Below are positions 11,747 through 18,528 of a stretch of 31,167 bases of DNA, piece after piece. Position 1 is the stretch's first letter. The number at the start of each line of letters is the position of its first letter. The translations under genes were made by a program, and so were the position numbers. The DNA comes from a virus. The stretch is from positions 1 through 31,167 of IMG/VR virus record IMGVR_UViG_3300030098_002531; one strand, 5' to 3'. The notes under the pieces are model-generated. The model was not told where the DNA came from. It made no database searches and worked only from the letters and a program-made list of their open reading frames with translations.

Positions 11747-11942
11747 TCAGCTGCGCTTTCCATCATGGCCTTTAATTCGGGGTTGGGATTGCAGAAATTG
11801 CAATCATCATTGGATAGCAAACAAGCAACAAGAATCTTGTCCTGTTTGCAACTCTTGGGCTGTCATGACTACTGATCAATGGGATGAAGAAGATGCATTA
11901 GAAGAAACTAAATTTCCGCAGCACTCTCCATTAGACGCTTAA
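11739..11942 (+). CDS. Small zinc-ribbon protein, 67 aa
   Basis: ATG 11739 lies 8 bases before the end of the previous gene. Two Cys pairs (GWDCRNCNHHW and ESCPVCNSW) about 16 residues apart form a rubredoxin-like zinc ribbon, followed by an acidic tail (WDEEDALEETK). It may bind nucleic acid or a host transcription component, but nothing decides this. The 3' end overlaps the endolysin gene on the opposite strand by 35 bases. This is the convergence point of the early and late arms, with no clear terminator between them. Confidence 0.65.
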   Translation: MTDQLRFPSWPLIRGWDCRNCNHHWIANKQQESCPVCNSWAVMTTDQWDEEDALEETKFPQHSPLDA

Positions 11943-12324
11943 GTTCAGGCCCGCGAGATTTGATCTGCGCGTACCATAACGAGTCTTCCATCTCACGAGC
12001 TGCTCCAAAAAAGTCCCTATCTTCAAGTTTTTTGAGCATATTCTTGAAGCGGGAAAAGCGCGGCCAGCCCAGATTAAAGACCATCGAAGCCAATACCATT
12101 TGTGCTGGTTCCGGCAAATCGCGCCACCAGTCCATATTTTCGTCCAGTTCGAACAGCGCAATATTGATATCGTCTTCCAGTATGACGCGAGCAGCACGCT
12201 CGCTAATCGGCTCACGCATATTGTGTCCATAGCCAACAGTCGGAACGCCAACTGTATCATCGTACATTGTCAGGCGCAGACCCTCATGCTTGGCAATAAT
12301 ATCTGTAAGAACATCACCGTTCAT
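11908..12324 (-). CDS. Endolysin, GH24 (T4-type) lysozyme
   Basis: 138 residues from ATG 12324, which forms an ATGA overlap with the holin stop. Longer upstream starts are ignored. Catalytic residues follow the T4 spacing: Glu 14 (KHEGLRLTMYDD), Asp 23 and Thr 29 (GVPTVGYGHNM). The central helices (MVLASMVFNLGWPRFSRFKN) and the C-terminal GPELKRLMES are typical of the family. There is no signal peptide or anchor, so export should depend on the holin just upstream. It cleaves the glycan strands of peptidoglycan to release progeny, and is the last gene of the late arm. Confidence 0.92.
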   Translation of the reverse strand: MNGDVLTDIIAKHEGLRLTMYDDTVGVPTVGYGHNMREPISERAARVILEDDINIALFELDENMDWWRDLPEPAQMVLASMVFNLGWPRFSRFKNMLKKLEDRDFFGAAREMEDSLWYAQIKSRGPELKRLMESAAEI

Positions 12325-12701
12325 TGTTTCTTCAATCCTTTCAGTCCGCGTAAACCAAATGACGCTGCAATTGAAGCGTAAATGGCCCACTGGAACCAGT
12401 CAGGGGTACGAGTTAAAGCATCGAACCCACGTTCAACATAAGGCTGCAAAGGGGGAATGAAGCACATGGCAATTATAGCTATAAACAAAATTGTCCATGC
12501 TTCGTCTTTCCAGCTGTCCTTTGAAGCTTCGGCCATAATCTTTTCCCAGCCTGCTTCATGCGTGGCAGCAACACGCATAACTTCTGCTTCAGCTTCTGCC
12601 TTGGCGACTTTAACGCGTGACTGTGCAGCTTTCTCATCAGATTTAGATTGAAGCCAGCCACCAGCCAGCTGCGCTATCGCAGGAATCAAAGCCTGTATCA
12701 T
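12321..12701 (-). CDS. Holin, 3-TM gene-transfer-agent type
   Basis: 126 residues from ATG 12701 (ATGA overlap with the upstream gene). A first hydrophobic segment (MIQALIPAIAQLAGGWL) is followed by a charged helix (KSDEKAAQSRVKVAKAEAEA). WKDEAWTILFIAIIAMCFIP, PLQPYVERGFDAL and TPDWFQWAIYASIAASFGLR then form the last two segments. This is the GTA_holin_3TM pattern (W.DE.WT.......CFIP....Y...GF..L...P.W). It should form membrane lesions for the GH24 endolysin encoded directly downstream. Confidence 0.8.
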   Translation of the reverse strand: MIQALIPAIAQLAGGWLQSKSDEKAAQSRVKVAKAEAEAEVMRVAATHEAGWEKIMAEASKDSWKDEAWTILFIAIIAMCFIPPLQPYVERGFDALTRTPDWFQWAIYASIAASFGLRGLKGLKKQ

Positions 12702-12877
12702 TCGTATTTCACCTGTATGCACATCATCTCTTGATTGTCACTGCGCTGAATATCCTGATCCACATAAACAGCCCGTTGATGACACTCTTCAAGAGTATCG
12801 GCGTCAGTTAAAGGAGCGACGTTGTAATTAAAAGGAGACACGGCAGTTACTAAAATCACCACCCAGACGGTGTTCAT
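12698..12877 (-). CDS. Small secreted or membrane-anchored protein with Cys pair
   Basis: 59 residues from ATG 12877 (ATGA overlap, purine-rich GGAAAAGAA before it). The N-terminus MNTVWVVILVTAVSPF is a signal or anchor segment. The rest carries two Cys (LEECHQRAVYVDQDIQR, then MMCIQVKYE). The layout resembles the 62-aa gene at 13545-13733: short hydrophobic start, Cys, helix, Cys near the end. The two may be distant paralogues. Its place between holin-like genes suggests a lysis accessory (spanin- or antiholin-like), but no lipobox is seen. Confidence 0.6.
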   Translation of the reverse strand: MNTVWVVILVTAVSPFNYNVAPLTDADTLEECHQRAVYVDQDIQRSDNQEMMCIQVKYE

Positions 12878-13071
12878 TTCTTTTCCGAGCCAAGCCATAC
12901 CGCAAACGCACCAGTCATTGCGCCACTACAAATTGAAATCATCGCGCTTTGCTGTGTGCTTATATCCTCTAAAGACATTCCCCATTCCAGAACGCGGATA
13001 TACATAACGGTCATCACCAGCATCATAATGCGGGGGAGTATCTTCCATTTTAAAAATTGTTCAGCAATCAT
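12874..13071 (-). CDS. Holin-like small membrane protein, 65 aa
   Basis: Two membrane segments are visible: ILPRIMMLVMTVMYIRVLEW and MISICSGAMTGAFAVWLG, joined by a polar loop (GMSLEDISTQQSA). A short basic tail GSEKK follows. Size and topology fit class II holins or pinholins. It is the first gene behind the lysis-cassette promoter/operator, and its stop overlaps the next start (ATGA). With the GTA-type holin two genes downstream, the phage has two holin-like genes; one could be the antagonist. Confidence 0.65.
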   Translation of the reverse strand: MIAEQFLKWKILPRIMMLVMTVMYIRVLEWGMSLEDISTQQSAMISICSGAMTGAFAVWLGSEKK

Positions 13072-13077
13072 CTGTAT

Positions 13078-13106
13078 AATCTACTGCACAAATGCAGGAC
13101 TCCAAA
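13078..13106 (-). promoter_or_regulatory. Lysis-cassette promoter with embedded operator
   Basis: On the - strand TTGGAG (13105-13100), a 16-bp spacer and TAGATT (13083-13078). The spacer holds CTGCATTTGTGCAG (13084-13097), perfect arms. The design matches the promoters at 5980 and 8060. The holin-like ATG is at 13071. Confidence 0.65.
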
Positions 13107-13113
13107 CGCACAT

Positions 13114-13545
13114 TCATAAAAGCCCACGGTGATGCGCTATCAACGCAAAGAAGCAGCCAATAACAAGCACAACAACCAAAACAAAAACTGTGATGATTGT
13201 AGCTTCCATGATTTTCTTACGCCGTACAGTAGCGGCTGCTTCCGCTTCCCGCCGCGCAACCCTTGCCTTTGCTTGGAATCGTTGCCAGTCATTCCATAAT
13301 CCTGGGCGACCAGCATAAATCATAAACTGCTTGAGTTCTGCTTCCTGCTGCCGGATTTGCTCAAGAGCCATAAACTCTTCAAGATCAGAGCCGCCGCCTT
13401 TTCTTTGCGCTTTGGCTTCCAGCTTTTCTTTCGCACCGACAAACTGGGCAATAGCATTGCCAGCAGCAGCTATTTCTCTGCCGTTGCTGACGCATTGTTT
13501 AATAACTGCAAAGGCTGCGTTAGCTGCGGCAAGTTCAGCAAGCAT
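13114..13545 (-). CDS. Phage protein with C-terminal membrane anchor, 143 aa
   Basis: Starts MLAELAAANAAFAVIKQCVS at a TGATG overlap. The N-terminal part is Ala-rich and helical. The middle is a long charged helix likely to form a coiled coil (LEEFMALEQIRQQEAELKQF, then RFQAKARVARREAEAAATVR). The C-terminus has one strong membrane span (IITVFVLVVVLVIGCFFALI) and a short basic tail. I have seen this N-terminal pattern in marine phage proteins of unknown function. The position after the fibre genes and before the lysis cassette suggests a virion or lysis accessory. Confidence 0.7.
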   Translation of the reverse strand: MLAELAAANAAFAVIKQCVSNGREIAAAGNAIAQFVGAKEKLEAKAQRKGGGSDLEEFMALEQIRQQEAELKQFMIYAGRPGLWNDWQRFQAKARVARREAEAAATVRRKKIMEATIITVFVLVVVLVIGCFFALIAHHRGLL

Positions 13546-13733
13546 CAGTAGGCTCTAACACTTTTGTCTACCAGCTTTGGCAAACAATAAGCAGTGATGT
13601 TCTGTCCTTGTCTGTGCAGCCGTTGTGCAAAGTACACGCAGTCATCAACACTGCGAAAATACATATCGTTGCTGACGAGGGTTTTATCTTTACCAAGACC
13701 TAGATATACAAACAGCAAGAACACATGGATCAT
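13545..13733 (-). CDS. Small secreted or anchored protein with Cys pair, 62 aa
   Basis: Opens MIHVFLLFVYLGLGKDKTLV, a short signal or anchor segment. It continues SVDDCVYFAQRLHRQGQNIT and AYCLPKLVDKS, with two Cys about 20 residues apart. It is similar in layout to the 59-aa gene at 12698-12877. It starts through an ATGA overlap with the gene at 13730-13900 and ends in a TGATG overlap with the next gene. Function unknown. A periplasmic protein acting at lysis or in exclusion is a reasonable idea without direct support. Confidence 0.6.
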   Translation of the reverse strand: MIHVFLLFVYLGLGKDKTLVSNDMYFRSVDDCVYFAQRLHRQGQNITAYCLPKLVDKSVRAY

Positions 13734-13900
13734 CCATTAACTATGATCCCGATAAGCAGCAGGATTATTGTACCGGCAGTGCCAATCATGATGTGTTCGA
13801 TGCGCTTGATACGCAGAATGGTTTCCTTCCAGCGTTCAGCGCACACTGCCTCATGGGTATCTATCTGTGCCTGTACAGAAGCTGCGGTTGGTTTGGCCAT
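13730..13900 (-). CDS. Small tail-anchored membrane protein, 56 aa
   Basis: An unlisted short frame that joins its neighbours by TAATG at the start (13900) and ATGA at the stop. It reads MAKPTAASVQAQIDTHEAVC, AERWKETILRIKRIEHIM, then a single span IGTAGTIILLLIGIIVNG. A cytosolic charged helix followed by a C-terminal membrane span is the layout of haemolysin XhlA-like and other small phage lysis accessories. The precise overlaps on both sides are good evidence that it is translated. Confidence 0.7.
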   Translation of the reverse strand: MAKPTAASVQAQIDTHEAVCAERWKETILRIKRIEHIMIGTAGTIILLLIGIIVNG

Positions 13901-14328
13901 TATGCAAATCCTCTTGCCGGTGTTGCCGGTGGCGTAATGATGTGACCGCCATCCTCCAGATGTTTGATAAGCTTGTCGGCCTTGTCACTCAGCTTGCGAA
14001 GATTGGCGTGATAGCCAGAGACAGCCGCCATCTCAGGATACTCGTTGCCTTCATCGTCGGTAAGCGTCTTGCCGGTAGGCGCATAGATGCTGCCGATATC
14101 GTCAACCCGCACCCAGTGCGTTGCCATGATGACATCGTTGTCATCCTCGTCTTGGCTGATGATGCCATGCGGGTACACCGTCTCCTGACCAGTAATTTTG
14201 CCCTCATCACCAACGGTGTCTTGCGTTTCGCTTGGCCCCTTCAACGCGGCAATCAAAGCGGCCCTGTCAGCTACCTTGATGTACCAGTCAACCTGTGGCG
14301 GCGGGGTGTTGTCGAGGTCATCAGTCAT
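13900..14328 (-). CDS. Phage protein downstream of the spike, possible fibre accessory
   Basis: 142 residues, starting MTDDLDNTPPPQVDWYIKVA at an overlap with the spike gene. It is acidic and soluble, with VMATHWVRVDDIGSIYAPT-like sequence in the middle and a Pro-rich end (HIITPPATPARGFA). Small proteins in this position often help assemble or attach fibres, but there is no motif to prove it. A structural role is inferred only from the operon. Confidence 0.6.
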   Translation of the reverse strand: MTDDLDNTPPPQVDWYIKVADRAALIAALKGPSETQDTVGDEGKITGQETVYPHGIISQDEDDNDVIMATHWVRVDDIGSIYAPTGKTLTDDEGNEYPEMAAVSGYHANLRKLSDKADKLIKHLEDGGHIITPPATPARGFA

Positions 14329-16510
14329 TAGTCAAAGCCTCAAGAGTTTCGTCAGGCAGACGCCGGTCATAAAAAGAAATTCTTTTCAATGTGCCGCAGA
14401 TATAGTTGCCGTTACTCCAAGGCGCTAATCCAAAGGTGAACCGGTCTATGCCCTTGGATGGCAATGCCGCTGAAGTATCTTCAGTTCCTGCCACGCCATC
14501 ACTTGCTTTTTGTATGCTGTTTTCTTTGAAGGCTCCGGCAATCTTGCCTGTTGAGTTTTCAGATTGAGAAATCGAGGCAGTTGAAGAACTGCCGCTTCTG
14601 ACAACAAGGTCTTCTGAGGTAAAATAAAAGGTGTCATTAAAACTTTTGCCATCATCATTGACAGCACCCCAGATAACGTTACCTGATTTTACATCAGCGT
14701 GGTCGCTGACCACCGTACCCTCTGCGGGGTTGTACTGCTCGAAGGGGTAGAGTTCACGGACGCTTATGTTGTCCACTTTAATCGTGTCTGGATTGCCTGT
14801 TGTGTAGGGGTAGATACGGAGCGTGTTTACAGCCCCTGCAGTAAAGTCAAAGGTTTGAGTGCTTCCATCAGCAAACGCGCCCCCAGTATTACTGCTTGTG
14901 CTGTCATGTAGTAACAGGAAGAACCAAGAACCACTTGTGCGGGTTATAACATCCATAGATGCACGGTATCTCCTGCCCTCAACAAGCGAAAGCACCTGAC
15001 GCACATCATTGTATTGGTTGCTGGAGATGATAGCAGTGCCGCTGGAGTATGTTATTGAGGAGTTAGCGTTATACTCAACCCAGTTGCTGACATCAGTGTC
15101 AAACGTGCCGTTGGTCACAAGCTCTGTGCCGCCAGTCGTCGGCCCCATCACAGCTACGTCGGCGTTGCGGGTGGCAGTGCTGCCGGTAGTTTTGATGTAT
15201 CTAGTGGGGAAGGAGCCTTCTTCTATTTGGAAACCCCAGATAAATATGCCAGCAGTGCCATCACCAGCGTAACTGCTAGTGCCACTAGAATCTGTAACAT
15301 TAAACTGGACTCTGCCGGTAACACTGGCAGTTGCTGCTTCTGTAACTGAACAGCGGAACCAACCGTTTCCGTAGGCCTCAATAGAAGCACTGTCGCATGA
15401 AACATTGTTTACAGTGCCAGCAGACAAATCGAAATCAGCAGCAGAAAAACCAAACCCCGAATTAGTGTTATTAAAAAGCAAACGGATGTTGGCATCGCCC
15501 GATGCTTGTTTAACAAAAAGAGAAGCAGTGTATGTCGTTCCACTTGTGACACTGTCATCCCACCTAATCAGGTGGGTGTTGTTGTCAGTCGTCGGTACAA
15601 TTTCGGTTGCTGTATTTGTGCCGTCGGGAGCTATAGAGCTATCAGCAGTGAGGGTAAGTCTAGCAGAATTAAACTGAGAGCTAGTAAAGTCTTCGCTGTC
15701 ATCAACAAGATTAGTCCGCGCTTCCTCAACCAGCAGCCCTCTCGGCGTGGCTCCCTCTCCATAATACGGCGCACCCTCAGTGCGGTGATAAGTGCCGGGG
15801 CTAGTGCCAACCTCTAGCTGCAAGCCCCAGACATACAGACCACTGGAGCCGTCGCCTGTGTATGAAGACGCTCCGCTATCATTGCGTAACGCTAACTGAA
15901 TTAAAGGGTCGTTTGTTACGTCTGCTGTCTCCACAGCGGCAAATCGAAACCATCCATTGCCTTCATCGCTTATAGAAACAGAATCAAAGCCATCATTGGT
16001 AATTGTGCCAGCGGTCAAATCAATGTTTGCTTCGTGTGCACCTGATTCGAATTTAAGCTTTGCTTTAGTACGACTACCCGCCTTTAAATAACCACTGAAG
16101 ACATATGATTTACCTGCTGTTTGCGGAACATCAGCAGGGGTATTTTGTCTGACAATGTGTGTTCCGCTATTGCTATCTTCTGATAAAAGCTCTGCTGTAA
16201 CTGTTCCATCAGGAGCGGCAATAGCATTAGCTGTAACATTTGTGCGAACTTTTTCCCAGAAGCTGTCATCAATAGTTTCGCTGTGCTGAAACAGGTTCTG
16301 CTCCTGCGCTGCAGACATGAACCAAGTCGGGTCATGGTCGAAACGCGCTACATTGTTTCCGGCGGTCTGTATTAAACCATTGCTTCCAACAAATGTTGCA
16401 CTTGTGCCGCGAGAAAAAGTAATGCGGCTATCAAGTGCTCCAGCAGCAGCAAAGTTCAGGTCGAGGACAGGCTGCTCAACCGTTTTCCGCAGTCCTACGC
16501 CTCTAAACAT
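14321..16510 (-). CDS. Second tail fibre/spike with tandem carbohydrate-binding-like modules
   Basis: 729 residues. The start DLNFAAAGALDSRITFSRGT, then ATFVGSNGLIQTAGNNVARF and DHDP, is the common 'fibre head' of phage spikes. Two homologous beta-sandwich modules follow (about 75-245 and 268-430). Each has APDGT.TA.E, a THLIRWDD/THIVRQN strand, GTITNDGF or GTVNNVSC, GNGWFR and SSYTGDG/SSYAGDG...WGFQ. A third CBM-like module (about 450-590, FDTDVSNWVEYN...FDFTAGAVNTLRIY) and a C-terminal domain ending CGTLKRISFYDRRLPDETLE come next. It should bind host surface glycans. I see no obvious hydrolase motif. Its ATG overlaps the small gene upstream (TAATG). Confidence 0.8.
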   Translation of the reverse strand: MFRGVGLRKTVEQPVLDLNFAAAGALDSRITFSRGTSATFVGSNGLIQTAGNNVARFDHDPTWFMSAAQEQNLFQHSETIDDSFWEKVRTNVTANAIAAPDGTVTAELLSEDSNSGTHIVRQNTPADVPQTAGKSYVFSGYLKAGSRTKAKLKFESGAHEANIDLTAGTITNDGFDSVSISDEGNGWFRFAAVETADVTNDPLIQLALRNDSGASSYTGDGSSGLYVWGLQLEVGTSPGTYHRTEGAPYYGEGATPRGLLVEEARTNLVDDSEDFTSSQFNSARLTLTADSSIAPDGTNTATEIVPTTDNNTHLIRWDDSVTSGTTYTASLFVKQASGDANIRLLFNNTNSGFGFSAADFDLSAGTVNNVSCDSASIEAYGNGWFRCSVTEAATASVTGRVQFNVTDSSGTSSYAGDGTAGIFIWGFQIEEGSFPTRYIKTTGSTATRNADVAVMGPTTGGTELVTNGTFDTDVSNWVEYNANSSITYSSGTAIISSNQYNDVRQVLSLVEGRRYRASMDVITRTSGSWFFLLLHDSTSSNTGGAFADGSTQTFDFTAGAVNTLRIYPYTTGNPDTIKVDNISVRELYPFEQYNPAEGTVVSDHADVKSGNVIWGAVNDDGKSFNDTFYFTSEDLVVRSGSSSTASISQSENSTGKIAGAFKENSIQKASDGVAGTEDTSAALPSKGIDRFTFGLAPWSNGNYICGTLKRISFYDRRLPDETLEALTND

Positions 16511-16824
16511 TAGGCCATCTCTGTAACGTACAAAGTTCCGTCTGCATTTGCTCTGATGGCTGCAACCTTTTCGCCAGCATTTACTTTAAAATATTCAACC
16601 TGATTGGCTGGCAGATAAGCTGTGCTGGTTGTTGCTGTTGGGCTTGCGGCAAATATAATGTGGCAGTCAGTCGTGCTAACGACGCGCACAACTGTAGTGC
16701 CAACAGCAAAAGCACTGCTGTTTGCTGCACTGCCACTTGCTACACTAATGGTTTGAGTTGTTCCAAGCGGAAGGACTTGGATCGGTTCAAGTAAATCTTG
16801 ACCTACTGCAAGTGTTGTTGCCAT
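16510..16824 (-). CDS. Small beta-rich virion-associated protein, 104 aa
   Basis: ATG 16824 follows AAGGAGAAAAAA, a strong site. It reads MATTLAVGQDLLEPIQVLPL, then a Ser/Thr/Ala/Val-rich beta pattern (TTVVRVVSTTDCHIIFAASP) and YLPANQVEYFKVNAGEKVAA. This resembles small proteins found next to fibre genes in marine phages (beta-sandwich connectors or decoration proteins). Position between the two fibre genes suggests an adaptor, but this is inference. Confidence 0.65.
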   Translation of the reverse strand: MATTLAVGQDLLEPIQVLPLGTTQTISVASGSAANSSAFAVGTTVVRVVSTTDCHIIFAASPTATTSTAYLPANQVEYFKVNAGEKVAAIRANADGTLYVTEMA

Positions 16825-16837
16825 TTTTTTCTCCTTG

Positions 16838-18487
16838 TTATTCCTTTTCTAGCGCGGCCACTTTTGTCTCAAGCGTTTCAATTTTAGCGATTGCTTCTTT
16901 TAACGCGCCGGTCAGCAAAGGTACTAGCTTGCTGTGATCAATCTGTTGCATGACTGCGTCGCCAGCTTCATCTACTGCATCTTTAGTGCCTATAACAGCA
17001 TTTGGCACAACAGCCTGTGCTTCATGCGCTAAAAAGCCATCAACTGTTTCACCCGGCTTTTTAATAAAATTAAAACGCTTCGGATCAAGCTGTTTGACGC
17101 GATCAATTGCGCCGGTCATGTTGGTTACGTTTTCTTTAAGACGATAGTCTGAAGATGTGCCGTAGGCTGTGTTTGAACTATTACCTGATATCGACCCGAT
17201 ATTGTTACCATCACCATCTTCAAAAGTAATAAATTCTTGGTTGCCGCTGTCTGCTCCGCATTTTATCTTTAAACCTTTGCGGTTAGAATGATTGCCATCG
17301 TTAAACATCTGCACTATATGACCGTCAAAACTTGCACGTACATCTAACGGGTTACCCGGCGTGTCGGTCTGTATTCCGATATGGCCATCACTTGCTTGCA
17401 TAAAGAAAACGTGGCTGCCGATGCCGCTGCTGCCGTCGATGCGGAAGTCTATGTCTTGACCACTGCCATTGAAGACTGTTTGGTAACTGTACATACTTAT
17501 TGACTCACGCAACGTGCCGTTTTGCATTGTGAGTATTTTAAGTAAGCCATCTTCTGTGCCATCGGTCACATCTGCAATATTGGATGTGATATTATTGATC
17601 ACTACATATTCGTCAGCATCATTTTTGGCTTGAAATGACAGTTCACCACAAACATCTGAATCGGCTGGACTAGCGGAGTTTCTTTTTAGGTGTATTGCAG
17701 GACCACTGTTAGCATCTGCGTCGGTAGATACGAGCGTGATCTGTGGGTCGTTATCTGCGGTAGTAATTGTGCAGCCGTCAGTTGCGGTAAAGCCGCCGGT
17801 AATTGCAACATCAGAAGCAATCGCAACAGTGCCAGTGCCGTTTGGGTCTAACGTAATATTTCCGTTTGTATCAGTACTATTAACTGTATTGGCTGTAAGA
17901 GAAAGATTTGTGCCACTAAGCAGTTCCGTTCTTGCAGCGGCAAGACTCGCAGACCCCACAAATGTACTCATAGCAGAATTAATAGGGGTTACATCTGCTG
18001 TACCGGCAGTCGCAATTGCATTGCCACTGGAATCAAAGGCCAGATATTTAGATGAACGAAGAGCAAGGCTAGGAATTTCTAAACTGGCAACACTGTCAAA
18101 ATCAGAAAGCTGCAATCCCCGTCCAGCTTTGTCATTCAGATCTGCGGCAATGGCTGTAAATCTATCAAGTTCCGTATTCAAAGAAGCAACAGCAAACGGG
18201 CCAGATGTCTGGAAATCAGTGGTTCTTTCAAGAGCAATGCTCCGTGTTATGACTACTGTGCTGTTACCTGACGCCCCTGTGACCGACATACTGATCGATC
18301 CAGTTGCACCAGAGCCACCAGAAGCAAGCGTATAGTGCGTTGTTTTGGTTTTTAGCGTGCCATCGACATACACCTTCAGATCGTCCAAGTCGAAAAACTC
18401 AAACGGAACCGTGAAAGTCGTCTGCGTTACACCAGCATTTACGGTGTAGGAAATCCGCGGGTTATTATCTGCAAGGTTAATAGTCAT
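16838..18487 (-). CDS. Tail fibre: T7 gp17-type N-terminus, Peptidase_S74 chaperone C-terminus
   Basis: 549 residues. Residues 1-130 match the T7 tail-fibre N-terminal domain (MTINLADNNPRISYTVNAGV, FEFFDLDDLKVYVDGTLKT, then ERTTDFQTSGPFA and LNTELDRFTAIAADLND), which docks the fibre on the tail. The middle is repetitive beta structure (GNITLDPNGTGTVAIASDV, DNDPQITLVSTDADA). The C-terminus (GTSSDYRLKENVTNMTGAID...FNFIKKPGETVDGFLAHEAQ) is an intramolecular chaperone that trimerises the fibre and cuts itself off at the Ser-Asp of SSDYRLK. A final coiled coil follows (AIAKIETLETKVAALEKE). An operator palindrome lies 15 bp upstream of its ATG. Confidence 0.9.
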   Translation of the reverse strand: MTINLADNNPRISYTVNAGVTQTTFTVPFEFFDLDDLKVYVDGTLKTKTTHYTLASGGSGATGSISMSVTGASGNSTVVITRSIALERTTDFQTSGPFAVASLNTELDRFTAIAADLNDKAGRGLQLSDFDSVASLEIPSLALRSSKYLAFDSSGNAIATAGTADVTPINSAMSTFVGSASLAAARTELLSGTNLSLTANTVNSTDTNGNITLDPNGTGTVAIASDVAITGGFTATDGCTITTADNDPQITLVSTDADANSGPAIHLKRNSASPADSDVCGELSFQAKNDADEYVVINNITSNIADVTDGTEDGLLKILTMQNGTLRESISMYSYQTVFNGSGQDIDFRIDGSSGIGSHVFFMQASDGHIGIQTDTPGNPLDVRASFDGHIVQMFNDGNHSNRKGLKIKCGADSGNQEFITFEDGDGNNIGSISGNSSNTAYGTSSDYRLKENVTNMTGAIDRVKQLDPKRFNFIKKPGETVDGFLAHEAQAVVPNAVIGTKDAVDEAGDAVMQQIDHSKLVPLLTGALKEAIAKIETLETKVAALEKE

Positions 18488-18501
18488 ATTGTCCTCATAT
18501 C

Positions 18502-18515
18502 ATGCACTAATGCAG
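18502..18515. promoter_or_regulatory. Operator site before the fibre gene
   Basis: ATGCACTAATGCAG on +, CTGCATTAGTGCAT on -: one mismatch from the palindrome. It lies between the internal-virion gene stop and the fibre ATG, and is preceded on - by GTGGAG, a weak -35. It could make fibre synthesis separately repressible. Confidence 0.65.
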
Positions 18516-18528
18516 CACTCCACGCACA

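Noticed and set aside
13867-14331. 154-aa + strand ORF opposite the gene at 13900-14328
   Set aside because: It is a shadow frame. The - strand gene is joined to both neighbours by start/stop overlaps.
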